From: Bacteroidales bacterium
GTDB taxonomy: Bacteria; Bacteroidota; Bacteroidia; Bacteroidales; UBA1402
Assembly: GCA_017380635.1 (NCBI GenBank)
Contig: JAFODP010000018.1
Span: 124,001 to 188,000 of the forward strand
Length of the DNA stretch: 64,000 bases
Reading direction: 5' to 3'
Part shown: piece after piece, positions 18,805 to 26,943 of the stretch
Layout: each line of letters starts with the position of its first letter
Position numbering within the stretch: position 1 is the first letter of the stretch
The notes under the pieces: generated by a model
What the model was told of the DNA's origin: nothing
What the model saw: the letters and a program-made list of their open reading frames with translations, nothing else
The model's database searches: none
Position numbers and translations under genes: made by a program

Positions 18805-19280
18805 TTACCTGGAATGAAATGTTTATACAAGTACTGGCCGGCTTTATTGGTACTTATGCTTTTTCGCTCACTTACAGCGTTTCCGCCCGTCACTATTTCT
18901 TTGCCGGACTAACGGGCGCCATCGGCTGGGCCGCTTACCTTTTCTTCTTGAAAATTATCGGTTATAGTGTGGTGACATCCACTTTCTTCAGCACCCTTTT
19001 CATCGCCACTTCGGCCCGATGTTTCGCCGTATGGAGACGTTGTCCTTCGATGATTTTCCTGATTCCCGGACTCTTCCCCATCGTGCCGGGAGCCGGTATT
19101 TATTGGTCGTTCTATTACTTGTTCGTGAACAATCTGGATAAATCGCTCGACTTTGGTTTATTGGCCATCAAATCGGCCTTGGCCATCGTGTTAGGCATCG
19201 TATTGATCCACGAAATTCCGCATAAGACCTTCAAGATTTTCAAAGTATTCCATCGTTTTTCGAAAGAAAAGATAGATTGA
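18801..19280 (+). CDS. Threonine/serine exporter family, small C-terminal-type subunit (DUF3815-like)
   Basis: A 159-residue inner-membrane protein with four to five helices and the ThrE C-terminal signature MIFLIPGLFPIVPGAGIYW (part: IPGLFPIVPGAG). It starts at the ATG at 18801, overlapping the partner subunit by 4 bases, which fits a heteromeric exporter made in fixed ratio. The next gene begins 2 bases after its stop. Confidence 0.83.
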   Translation: MITWNEMFIQVLAGFIGTYAFSLTYSVSARHYFFAGLTGAIGWAAYLFFLKIIGYSVVTSTFFSTLFIATSARCFAVWRRCPSMIFLIPGLFPIVPGAGIYWSFYYLFVNNLDKSLDFGLLAIKSALAIVLGIVLIHEIPHKTFKIFKVFHRFSKEKID

Positions 19281-19282
19281 TT

Positions 19283-19978
19283 ATGAGTTTCATCCGCTAC
19301 GAGTTTCCCTTGGTTGAAGTCTTGCCCGATATGGCGCAGACTTGCGATTATCTGCATCTGACACAAGATGACGACGATCCTGCGTTTGCTTTTGTCAAAC
19401 TAAGACATCAATCCTTGCAACAAGACTATCGCAGCATCGGTGGTTACAGCGTGCACAAAATAAGGGAAGTAAAAGTAGCGCAAGGCGAAGTGATATTGGA
19501 AGAAGGTGTTTTGCAATGCGGTCGTCAAGTGGCTGCTTACCTGAAAGATAGCGACTATGCTGCACTTTTCGTTTGCACGGCTGGCGCTATTTTCACTGAA
19601 CTTACCCGCACCCACACCCAAAACGACGAACAACTGGAAGCTTACCTCACCGATGCGCTGGGTTCACTGGCCGTGGAAAATGCCATGGATCGCATCCAGG
19701 CCCTGCTCGAAGAAAAATGTCAGGCTCGCGGATGGAACATCACCAATCGTTATAGTCCGGGTTATTGCAACTGGCCGCTCGTCGACCAACGCCCGCTCTT
19801 TGCCATGATTGGCGAAAATCCCACGGGCGTCAGTCTGAACGATTCTTGCCTGATGTCGCCCATCAAATCGGTGAGCGGAATCATCGGTTTAGGCCCGAAC
19901 AGCAAGAAACGTCCTTATGGTTGCGCCATCTGCCAGAACAAGACCTGCATTTATCGTCGCCTGGTTCAGAACAGCTGA
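19283..19978 (+). CDS. Stand-alone cobalamin-dependent methionine synthase activation-domain protein
   Basis: A 231-residue protein equivalent to the C-terminal AdoMet-binding reactivation domain of MetH. The RxxxGY AdoMet signature is seen as NRYSPGYCNWPLVDQ at about residue 155. The C-terminus has KRPYGCAICQNKTC, a Cys motif found in free-standing versions. In MetH the domain remethylates oxidised cob(II)alamin using AdoMet and a reductant. As a separate protein it probably reactivates a corrinoid methyltransferase or split MetH encoded elsewhere. The ATG at 19283 is preferred to an in-frame TTG at 19277. It follows the exporter by 2 bases, and its last 13 bases overlap the convergent barrel gene. 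Confidence 0.85.
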   Translation: MSFIRYEFPLVEVLPDMAQTCDYLHLTQDDDDPAFAFVKLRHQSLQQDYRSIGGYSVHKIREVKVAQGEVILEEGVLQCGRQVAAYLKDSDYAALFVCTAGAIFTELTRTHTQNDEQLEAYLTDALGSLAVENAMDRIQALLEEKCQARGWNITNRYSPGYCNWPLVDQRPLFAMIGENPTGVSLNDSCLMSPIKSVSGIIGLGPNSKKRPYGCAICQNKTCIYRRLVQNS

Positions 19979-21006
19979 AGATAATAGGTAGCGCCTATCG
20001 TTACGGAAAGACTATTGGCATGATTATTGGCAGCCAAAGCTGTATGCAGACGCAGACTTTCCACATCTTCCAGCGGATAATAGTTGAGCAAGAGTCCGCC
20101 GAAAAGATAATCCTTGTCCATCAACGCCAGCGAGCCGGGTAAAAAGCCGCTCATATCCAGACCACCCAATATACCTCTGCCGCTACGATTGCTTTCCCAT
20201 CCGCCTTTCAGCATCACATCGAAGCGATCGTTGATATCGTAGCTAAGCGAGCCAATCAGGCTGATTTCTTCGTTGAAAATACTTTTAACATCATAGCTGC
20301 GAGCCACGCATTCGAAAGCCACTTCCAGCTCGTCGAAAGTAAAACGATTGCCCAAAGAAAGCATATAGATTCGACCTTTCGCATCCGAGTTTGTCACATC
20401 CTTGTATTCCAATACATTGGCCGACCACAAAGGCTGGAAGAATTCGTATTCACCGCTCCAGAAAAGCGAATAGGCAAATAGCCCGCTGTTGTTGTATTCA
20501 CCAAAAGGAGAAACACTTACTTGTGCAGCAAGATAGGTATTTTCTTCATCGTTGGTGTAGCCCAGCGTCAAGCCCCAATTGTAAGTAAAAAAGTTGTTCC
20601 ACACCGTCGAACTTAGGTTGGGACAAACATCGTAGTCGTAGGCATCCTGCTCGACGCTTCCGGTCAAAATACCTTGCTTTCCAAGGCTGATATCGAAGTT
20701 GCCAAAATAGGCGGTGATATACGCCCAATCGAGCCAGTTGGCGTCGTCGCTGCGCAAAGTATTCTGATAAAGTGCAAGCGGTTCGGCAGAAAGCCAGTGA
20801 TTCATCACCGAATAGGAAAAACTTTCGCCCAATTCGCCTTCAAACAAAGTATAAAGCGATGAATTTCCCCAATCGAAAGATTGATTTCCACCTATATAAG
20901 GATTCGCCTCCACGCGAGGAACCACCAAAAGAGAATGCTCATTTTCGCGGGCAAAAGCCACGAGTGTCATCAGAAAAAGAGAGAACAATACGAATGTTTT
21001 TTTCAT
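19966..21006 (-). CDS. Putative outer-membrane beta-barrel protein
   Basis: A 346-residue exported protein I cannot assign to a named family. Residues 1-19 are a signal peptide (MKKTFVLFSLFLMTLVAFA). The rest is rich in alternating aromatic/hydrophobic strands and Gly/Asn turns (SYSVMNHWLSAEPL, ISLIGSLSYDINDRFDVML), and the chain ends in TYYLQLF, with the terminal Phe used for barrel insertion. A porin-like or channel role is plausible. It is convergent with and overlaps the activation-domain gene by 13 bases. Confidence 0.75.
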   Translation of the reverse strand: MKKTFVLFSLFLMTLVAFARENEHSLLVVPRVEANPYIGGNQSFDWGNSSLYTLFEGELGESFSYSVMNHWLSAEPLALYQNTLRSDDANWLDWAYITAYFGNFDISLGKQGILTGSVEQDAYDYDVCPNLSSTVWNNFFTYNWGLTLGYTNDEENTYLAAQVSVSPFGEYNNSGLFAYSLFWSGEYEFFQPLWSANVLEYKDVTNSDAKGRIYMLSLGNRFTFDELEVAFECVARSYDVKSIFNEEISLIGSLSYDINDRFDVMLKGGWESNRSGRGILGGLDMSGFLPGSLALMDKDYLFGGLLLNYYPLEDVESLRLHTALAANNHANSLSVTIGATYYLQLF

Positions 21007-21045
21007 GTGTTAAAGCTTATTCTTGTTGATTAATATTTTCGTCGG

Positions 21046-21053
21046 CAAAGGTA
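21046..21053 (-). promoter_or_regulatory. -7 element for the outer-membrane barrel gene
   Basis: TACCTTTG on the minus strand, a full TAnnTTTG match, 40 bases before the ATG at 21006. No TTTG at the expected -33 distance. Confidence 0.5.
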
Positions 21054-21151
21054 TCGCTTCGCTTTTTTCGAGGAAATCCCCATTAATGGTTAATTGTGCT
21101 TTTCCCCGTCAATCCTTCGCCGAGCACTTGCACGATTCTTATTTTTTGTTG

Positions 21152-21159
21152 TATTTTTG
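21152..21159 (+). promoter_or_regulatory. -7 element for the Fe-alcohol dehydrogenase operon
   Basis: TATTTTTG, 38 bases before the ATG at 21198, with CTTG 21 bases upstream as an imperfect -33 element. Confidence 0.5.
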
Positions 21160-21197
21160 GAATCGCAATTTTGAGATTCATTTAAAATGATACGACT

Positions 21198-22376
21198 ATG
21201 AAAAATTTTGTTTACAACATTCCTACCAAGGTATATTTCGGCAAAGATCAATTGTGCCATCTGGCTGAAAGTCTGAGTGTTTACGGCAAGCGCGTGTTGC
21301 TCACCTACGGCGGTGGTTCTATCAAGAAAGTGGGCCTTTACGACACTGTGATGAAAGAATTGAACGCAGGCGGTTTCCAGGTTTTCGAACTTTCCGGCAT
21401 CGAACCCAATCCCCGTATCGACTCGGTGAGAAAAGGCGCACAACTCTGCAAGGACGAAAACATCGATGTTATCTTGGCAGTAGGCGGCGGTTCCACCTTG
21501 GATGCCAGTAAATGGATGGCTGCCGGCGCTTGCGTAGATCACGATCCATGGGATTTCTTCCAGTCGCCTCGCAAACCTTTGAACGGTGCGTTGCCTTTGG
21601 TTACCATCCTGACTCTTTCGGCCACCGGTAGCGAAATGGACGGCGGCGGCGTTATCAGCAATCCCGAAACCAACGACAAAATGGGCCGCATGGAAGACAT
21701 TCTCTATCCGCGTGTTTCTTTCCTGGATCCTTGCAACACCTTCACCGTAAGTCCTTATCAGACAGCTTGTGGCGCAGCCGATATCCTTTCACACATTATC
21801 GAAGAATACTTCAATGCCGAAGAAGGCAACCTTTTCATGATAGACAGCATCATGGAAGCTTTGATGAAAACCGTGGTAAAATATGCGCCTATCGCTTTGG
21901 CCCAACCTGACAATTACGAAGCTCGCGCCAACTTGATGTGGGCGTCTTCTTGGGCTATCAACGGATTTATCAAGGCCGGTAAAACCACCGCATGGAGTTG
22001 TCATCCCATGGAACATCAATTGTCTGCCTATTACGATATTACCCACGGACTTGGCTTGGCCATCCTCACTCCGCGCTGGATGAAACATTGCATGAAGGCT
22101 CTGCCCGAAACCACGCAAAAGTTTGCCGAATTTGCGGTGAATGTATTCGATGTAGATAAAAATCTTCCCGCCGCAGAAGCCGCTTTGGCCGGTGTAGCCG
22201 CTTTGGAAAAATTCCTCTTCGAAGACTTGAAGCTCACTTCCAACCTGACCGACCTGAACATCGGACGCGAACATTTCGCCGACATGGCACAAAAGGCGGT
22301 TGAAGGTGGCACCATGAAAGCTTACGTTGCCCTTTCGTCCGACGATGTGGCAGACATTTACGAAGCTTGTTTATAA
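21198..22376 (+). CDS. Iron-containing alcohol dehydrogenase (butanol dehydrogenase-like)
   Basis: NAD(P)H-dependent group III alcohol dehydrogenase of 392 residues. It has the nucleotide motif AVGGGSTLDASKW at about residue 95, the metal Asp/His region GAADILSHIIEEYF, and the later metal ligands in HPMEHQLSAYYDITHGLGLAI (part: ITHGLGLAI). It most resembles YqhD/BdhA-type aldehyde reductases that detoxify or reduce short aldehydes; the true substrate is open. It is followed after 21 bases by a GNAT gene and may lead a three-gene operon. Confidence 0.92.
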   Translation: MKNFVYNIPTKVYFGKDQLCHLAESLSVYGKRVLLTYGGGSIKKVGLYDTVMKELNAGGFQVFELSGIEPNPRIDSVRKGAQLCKDENIDVILAVGGGSTLDASKWMAAGACVDHDPWDFFQSPRKPLNGALPLVTILTLSATGSEMDGGGVISNPETNDKMGRMEDILYPRVSFLDPCNTFTVSPYQTACGAADILSHIIEEYFNAEEGNLFMIDSIMEALMKTVVKYAPIALAQPDNYEARANLMWASSWAINGFIKAGKTTAWSCHPMEHQLSAYYDITHGLGLAILTPRWMKHCMKALPETTQKFAEFAVNVFDVDKNLPAAEAALAGVAALEKFLFEDLKLTSNLTDLNIGREHFADMAQKAVEGGTMKAYVALSSDDVADIYEACL

Positions 22377-22397
22377 TTATCCCTCAGAGATAACGCG

Positions 22398-22892
22398 ATG
22401 AGAACTATTCGCAAAGCAAATTTGGACGACTGTGCACTGATTCGTACGCTGGCTTGCATCTGTTTTCCGGACACTTACGAAAAAATCCTGGAAGAAGATC
22501 AAATCGACTACATGATGGATTGGATGTACAGTCTGCCTTCTTTGCGTCAGCAAATGCAAGAAGGACATCAATATTATTTGGTGTACGAAGATGATGATCC
22601 GGTGGGCTATGCTTCCTTTCAGCAAGAAGACGAAGATTTGTTCCATCTGCAAAAGATTTATCTCTTGCCCGAAGTGCAAGGTTCGGGTTTGGGCAGTTAT
22701 CTTTTCAAACATATTATTCGAGAAATCAAGACTTTGCATCCCGCACCCTGTCGATTGGAACTGAACGTCAACCGACAAAATAAGGCTGTAAAGTTTTACG
22801 AAAAAATGGGCATGAAAAAAGATCGTCAGGGAGATTTTCCCATCGGCGAAGGCTTTTACATGAACGACTATATAATGACTATTTCCATTTGA
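22398..22892 (+). CDS. GNAT-family N-acetyltransferase
   Basis: A 164-residue acetyl-CoA-dependent acyltransferase. The acetyl-CoA binding loop is YLLPEVQGSGLGSYLFKHII at about residue 92 (part: VQGSGLGSYL), followed by LELNVNRQNKAVKFYEKMGM, the usual motif B (part: NRQNKAVKFYEKMGM). The acceptor substrate is unknown. It lies between the Fe-dehydrogenase and the cysteine desulfidase, one base before the latter, so it is probably cotranscribed with both. Confidence 0.9.
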   Translation: MRTIRKANLDDCALIRTLACICFPDTYEKILEEDQIDYMMDWMYSLPSLRQQMQEGHQYYLVYEDDDPVGYASFQQEDEDLFHLQKIYLLPEVQGSGLGSYLFKHIIREIKTLHPAPCRLELNVNRQNKAVKFYEKMGMKKDRQGDFPIGEGFYMNDYIMTISI

Positions 22893-22893
22893 T

Positions 22894-24165
22894 ATGACCA
22901 ACGAGGAAATCAAAAGCATCAAAGCGCTGATGAAGCGAGAAGTGGTGTTGGCCATGGGCTGCACCGAACCGGTTGCCGTAGCACTTACCGTGGCCAAAGC
23001 GCGCGAAACTTTCGGCCAAATGCCTGAAAAAGTAGAAGTGTTGCTCAGCAAGAATATTTTCAAGAATGCCATGGGCGTAGGCATTCCCGGAACGGGGATG
23101 ATTGGCTTGCCCATCGCCATTGCCATGGGGCTTGTGTCCGGCAAGAGCGAACGCGGTCTGGAAGTGCTCGACTTGAGCAGCGACGAGATTCAGGCGGCCA
23201 AATCGTGGTTGGAATCGCATAGCGCAGCCATCAGCATCGCTTTGAAAGATACCTCGGAAAAGCTCTACGTGGAATGTATCTGTCGCAGCGGCGATGCTTA
23301 TTCGAAAGCCGTGGTGGCGCAACAGCACACGCGTTTTGTTCATATCGAAAAAGACGGCGAAGTTATCTTGCACAAAGCCTTGACTGCCAATTCCATCATC
23401 ACGCAGGTGAACGCTCCCACGCTGAATGCCCGCAAGGTCTTCGATTTTGCCACGCAAACCCCGCTCGAAGAATTGGAATTCATTCTGGAAACCATTCCTT
23501 ATAATGTGGAAGCCGCCTTGGAAGGCATGAAAGGTTACGGCCTTTCTACCGGTAAAATCTTGATGCGTAGCGCCGGTTGCGACATCGTGCACAATGTGAT
23601 TGCCAAAACTGTGGCCGCCGCCGACGCACGTATGGATGGTTGTACCAAGCCGGTTTATAGCAATTCGGGCAGCGGCAACCAAGGAATCACTTGTACCTTA
23701 GCCATTTACGAATACGCCAGCCGCAAAAACATCGAACAAGAAAAGATGACGCGCGCGCTCATTATGAGTCACTTGTTCTCCATCTACATCAAACAGGGCA
23801 TCGGCCGATTGTCGGCGCTTTGCGGCATTGTGAATGCATCTATCGGTGTGGCCGCGGGCATTTGTTATTTGCAAGACGGCAGTTTCGAGCAGATTTGTTT
23901 CGCCATCAAGAACATGATCAACACTTTGGCGGGCATGGCTTGCGACGGCGCCAAACCGAGTTGTTCGCTGAAAATCACCACCGGACTTTACTCGGCCTTT
24001 GTCACCTCGGAACTCGCGCTCAACAACAAAGTGGTGGAACACACCGACGGACTTTCGGAAAACGACATCGACCGCAGCATTGCCAACATCGGCCGTCTGG
24101 GCCACGACGGCATGAACGAAACCGACGACGTCATCCTCGACATCATGACCCACAAGCAGTTGTAG
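22894..24165 (+). CDS. L-cysteine desulfidase family protein (CyuA/YhaM, UPF0597)
   Basis: A 423-residue enzyme of the serine-dehydratase-alpha-like/UPF0597 family. Members bind an Fe-S cluster and degrade L-cysteine to pyruvate, sulfide and ammonia. MGCTEPVAVALTVAKA near residue 17 is the family's N-terminal signature, and later Cys residues in NSGSGNQGITCTL, LCGIVNA and MACDGAKPSCSLK are candidate cluster ligands. It starts one base after the GNAT gene and is followed by a clear terminator. Confidence 0.88.
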   Translation: MTNEEIKSIKALMKREVVLAMGCTEPVAVALTVAKARETFGQMPEKVEVLLSKNIFKNAMGVGIPGTGMIGLPIAIAMGLVSGKSERGLEVLDLSSDEIQAAKSWLESHSAAISIALKDTSEKLYVECICRSGDAYSKAVVAQQHTRFVHIEKDGEVILHKALTANSIITQVNAPTLNARKVFDFATQTPLEELEFILETIPYNVEAALEGMKGYGLSTGKILMRSAGCDIVHNVIAKTVAAADARMDGCTKPVYSNSGSGNQGITCTLAIYEYASRKNIEQEKMTRALIMSHLFSIYIKQGIGRLSALCGIVNASIGVAAGICYLQDGSFEQICFAIKNMINTLAGMACDGAKPSCSLKITTGLYSAFVTSELALNNKVVEHTDGLSENDIDRSIANIGRLGHDGMNETDDVILDIMTHKQL

Positions 24166-24235
24166 GAAATCCTGTAAGAAGTTGACAAGCTTCTGATAGT
24201 CCCAAAACATCTCAGGTACGCTGTTCAAAACTAAA

Positions 24236-24268
24236 CCTCCTTTCTGAGCCTCAGAGAGGAGTTTTTTT
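24236..24268 (+). terminator. Intrinsic terminator after the cysteine desulfidase gene
   Basis: Inverted repeat CTCCTTTCTGAG / CTCAGAGAGGAG (24237-24261, one G-T pair) followed by seven T. It closes the Fe-ADH-GNAT-desulfidase operon. The rest of the 281-base gap is AT-rich with no other clear feature except the next promoter. Confidence 0.8.
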
Positions 24269-24416
24269 ATATTCGCGGAAAAGCTTAAACAGCGGAAAAC
24301 GATTTTGCGTCGGCAAAGATTAAGCTATGTGCTCGATAGAACTTCAAGCAAGAAACTCGCGCATAATTATGTTAATTTATTTTTAACTAATTAATATCTT
24401 TTCAAATAAAAGGCTT

Positions 24417-24424
24417 TATATTTG
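24417..24424 (+). promoter_or_regulatory. -7 element of the frameshifted small gene
   Basis: TATATTTG, a full TAnnTTTG match, 22 bases before the ATG at 24447. Its retention suggests that the frameshift behind it is recent, or that it is not a true inactivation. Confidence 0.5.
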
Positions 24425-24446
24425 CGTCACTAAATCTTGAATAACC

Positions 24447-24904
24447 ATGAAACATTTTTTGAAGAATAATATCGACATACCTAAAGGTAATAGCAAAGAT
24501 GACATCAAACAGCGAGAACTCATTATCCGTCAATTTTATCAAAAATGGAAAGAAGACAATCCGTCGCAACGCAAGTTCAACCTATCGTTGAAAGATTTCA
24601 TCAATATCAGAATGATTTCATCGTGGAGACTAGCGAACATGCCGCCAAGAGATATCTTTCAACGTTGGCCGTATTACAACTTGATGCTATATTAACCGGA
24701 GCCCAAACACTTGCCATCACTCGCCCCAAAAAAGAAAATAAGAATCAGCAATCATTTGAAAGGATGATGATTATGACTTATCCTCTACCTAGTATTGGCA
24801 TAGCAAAAATGACTGTAGGGGTACGCCGACTGAGCAAAGAAAAAGTACAATACTGCATTACTGCCATTTCGGGAAACGACATAAAAAAAGCACCTCATGA
24901 ATGA
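24447..24904 (+). pseudogene. Frameshifted small conserved protein of Bacteroidales (unknown function)
   Basis: Two overlapping frames together give one protein of about 150 residues. The first starts at 24447 (MKHFLKNNIDIPKGNS) and reads sensibly to NLSLKDFINIRMIS. The second then continues as VETSEHAAKRYLSTLAVLQ and ends ITAISGNDIKKAPHE at 24904. The switch is near 24621-24624 (TCATCGTGGAG); one extra base there would join them. From memory, small Bacteroidales proteins have this continuous order (PKGNS...SLKDxINIRxIS...HAxKRYLSTLAV...KEKVQYCIT); no function is known to me. A sequencing error or a programmed shift are the alternatives. The stop codon lies inside the terminator of the convergent RNA candidate. 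Confidence 0.7.
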
Positions 24905-24909
24905 GATGC
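24883..24909 (-). terminator. Intrinsic terminator of the small-RNA candidate
   Basis: On the minus strand, GCATCTCA-TTCA-TGAGGTGC (8 pairs, one G-U) is directly followed by seven T. It faces the 3' end of the frameshifted gene and overlaps its stop codon. In the plus direction the hairpin has no T-run. Confidence 0.8.
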
Positions 24910-25011
24910 TTGCCCCTTGTGCGTGAGGGAGTTTTACACTTTCGTGTGATGCGATGCGGGCGGGGACTTTGCACTACCCATTACATCGTCCACTCACGAC
25001 TAATCTTTTCT
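24883..25011 (-). ncRNA. Candidate structured small RNA, about 130 nt
   Basis: On the minus strand, a promoter at 25048-25018 is followed by a non-coding stretch ending in a strong terminator. Pairing elements are visible in the RNA. An outer helix joins CGTGAG(T)GGA with TCCCTCACG. Within it are a helix CGATG...GGG with CCC...CATCG and a hairpin ACAC-GAAA-GTGT with a GNRA loop, forming a three-way junction. A CCCC in the second loop can pair with a downstream GGGG as a pseudoknot. I see no match to tmRNA, RNase P, SRP RNA or a riboswitch I know. No plausible ORF lies in it on this strand. Confidence 0.55.
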
Positions 25012-25017
25012 TGCCGG

Positions 25018-25048
25018 CAAAGATACTGCAAGAAATCCTCCACGCAAG
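25018..25048 (-). promoter_or_regulatory. Promoter of the small-RNA candidate
   Basis: On the minus strand, CTTG (25048-25045), a 19-base spacer, then TATCTTTG (25025-25018), a full -7 match with a one-mismatch -33 at the right spacing. No coding sequence follows on that strand before the terminator 110 bases on. Confidence 0.6.
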
Positions 25049-25237
25049 CACTTTGCCGCAAAAAATTTCGACGAATATTTCGGCTCGCAGGGCCAATGGT
25101 GCAAGTCTCGGCTGCCCGCTCGCCGCGTAAGGCAAGCCTGTCGCAGGCTCGTTACAAGTGAGAGAGTGCACTTATTTTGGATAAATTCTGGCAAAACGCT
25201 CGGCGCTTCGTGCGCAGTTTTCCGCTCAGGGCGCGAG
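25049..25237. other. Non-coding stretch behind the deacylase gene
   Basis: No gene seen. It holds a short perfect hairpin AGCCTG-TCG-CAGGCT (25135-25149) and, just past the deacylase stop on the minus strand, a GC-rich imperfect inverted repeat (about 25192-25224: AAAAC..GCGC / GCGC..GTTTT, then TTTTGCC) that might act as a weak terminator. Confidence 0.4.
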
Positions 25238-26839
25238 TTACGGGCAGACAACGCGAATGGCACGACCGCTGGTTTGGATGGCGTCGTAATCGATGGCGTC
25301 GGCGTGTAAAACCCTGATACCGTTGATGTAAAGTTGCTCGATGCCGAACGAACGTTCCTGGTCGGGTTGCGCCTCGCGCAAAGCAGTTTCGTTGAACACG
25401 GTGATATCGGCAAAATAGCCTTCCTTCAGGTATCCTCTGTCTTTGATGGCATAACGATCGGCCACCGCGCCGCTCATTTTTCGGATGGTCTGAGGCATGG
25501 TATCGCCGCTACCGCAAAGCGAAAATTTCAAGAATTTCGGGAAACAATCGTAAATGGCAGGATTTTGCACACCATGATCTTCCACCCAAGCATCGGTCAT
25601 GTACAAGCAAAGATCGTCTTTCGACAATTCGCTGACAATTTCGGGCGTACTATAGGGCCCCATATTTATACGACCCTGAAAATGACTCAGTTCGCACAAA
25701 TCGAGATAGGCATCCAAGCAAGATTTCCCCATTTCTTTGGCAATTTGCGCCACACTTTTTCCTTCGTATTGTTCGTAGCCCTCGCCAATGTAGGCAATCT
25801 GAATATCGTCCCAACCAAAACCAAGCAGCACGATAGTTGCAGCCACCAACACACCCAGTTTCAATCGATGGAACCAATGACGTTTCTGCTTGGACGTCAA
25901 AGCCTGATACCAAGCGGGCAACACCACGGTAATAACCGACACACCAAGCAGTTCGCTATAAATATCGAAGCCCACATCTACGCCTTCATTTTTCAAACGA
26001 TGAATAATATCCATCAGTTCTTTTTTGCAGCGAAACGAACGTCTTCCCACAAAAATGGCATGAGAATATTGCAATTTCAATTTCGTTCCCTTGGCAATTT
26101 CCACCAGTTCGTCCATTGCGCGAAGCAAATGCGGACGGCCCAAAAGCGGATAAGTCATCGACACGGCCGAGCATGCGCGCGGATGCACCGTGAGCGGACA
26201 CTGGTATTTTTCGCAAAGTTTCGCCACCGCTTTCAGTTCGTCAATGCCAGCGTAAATACCCGGTTCATACATCAATCCGAGCGAAAGGCCACAAGCGCCT
26301 TCTTGCAAAGCCTGCTCCATAATGTCCAACATTTGTTGCAATTCCTTCGACGTCAAAGGACGATTTTCATAGCCGGAAACGCTCGCTCTGGCCGTACAAT
26401 GTCCGGCAAGCACAGCCAAGTTGCAGGGCATATTTCTATCTACCGCCTCGAAAAACGACGACACAGTGGGATAACGCCCTGTGGTTGATTGATAGCCAAA
26501 CAATCCGGCGCCCAATTTATCTGCATGAGGAGTGTCGACCTCGAAGCCTGGCGCCGAGATACCGCAATTGCCCGCCACAAAGGAGCTAATTCCTTGACGG
26601 ATAAATGGTTCGAAATATTTTGCAGGGTGCTTCTTGATAGCAAACCAATCGTTGTGTGAATGGGCATCGATAAAACCAGGCGACACCGACAGCCCTTCCA
26701 CGTCGACAACTTCCCAAGTTTCTTCGGCTTCAATAGCCGGCGCAATCTTCGCGATTTTATCTCCATCTATCAAAATATCAGCCTTATACGGCTCCGAGCC
26801 TGTACCATCGTAAAGCAGGCCATTCTTCAACAGCTTCAT
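25238..26839 (-). CDS. N-acyl-D-amino-acid deacylase / D-aminoacylase family amidohydrolase
   Basis: A 533-residue amidohydrolase that would release D-amino acids from N-acyl or peptide-like derivatives. MKLLKNGLLYDGTGSEPYKADILIDG is the beta-sandwich start, PGFIDAHSHND (about residue 55) carries the metal HxH, GNCGIS is the family's Cys motif, and the chain ends in the second beta-sandwich segment (LKEGYFADITVFN). Cytoplasmic, since there is no signal peptide. It stands alone, with its own promoter in front. The substrate could be cell-wall-derived D-amino-acid conjugates (inference). Confidence 0.88.
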   Translation of the reverse strand: MKLLKNGLLYDGTGSEPYKADILIDGDKIAKIAPAIEAEETWEVVDVEGLSVSPGFIDAHSHNDWFAIKKHPAKYFEPFIRQGISSFVAGNCGISAPGFEVDTPHADKLGAGLFGYQSTTGRYPTVSSFFEAVDRNMPCNLAVLAGHCTARASVSGYENRPLTSKELQQMLDIMEQALQEGACGLSLGLMYEPGIYAGIDELKAVAKLCEKYQCPLTVHPRACSAVSMTYPLLGRPHLLRAMDELVEIAKGTKLKLQYSHAIFVGRRSFRCKKELMDIIHRLKNEGVDVGFDIYSELLGVSVITVVLPAWYQALTSKQKRHWFHRLKLGVLVAATIVLLGFGWDDIQIAYIGEGYEQYEGKSVAQIAKEMGKSCLDAYLDLCELSHFQGRINMGPYSTPEIVSELSKDDLCLYMTDAWVEDHGVQNPAIYDCFPKFLKFSLCGSGDTMPQTIRKMSGAVADRYAIKDRGYLKEGYFADITVFNETALREAQPDQERSFGIEQLYINGIRVLHADAIDYDAIQTSGRAIRVVCP

Positions 26840-26861
26840 CCTCTATATATTTAGTTGGCGG

Positions 26862-26891
26862 CAAAGATAACATTTATCACCACAAAACAAA
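26862..26891 (-). promoter_or_regulatory. Promoter of the deacylase gene
   Basis: On the minus strand, TTTG (26891-26888), 18 bases, then TATCTTTG (26869-26862), 23 bases before the ATG at 26839. Confidence 0.6.
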
Positions 26892-26943
26892 AGTACCCTC
26901 CCAACATCCAGTCGGAAAGGTACTATTTATATTCAACGTCGCA

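Noticed and set aside
25080..25160. tRNA-like cloverleaf near the AGCCTG-TCG-CAGGCT hairpin
   Set aside because: No acceptor stem, T-loop GTTC or anticodon arm could be arranged.
25860..25930. Transmembrane segment inside the deacylase (VLVAATIVLLGFGW)
   Set aside because: A single hydrophobic strand buried in the barrel is more likely; the family is soluble and there is no signal peptide.
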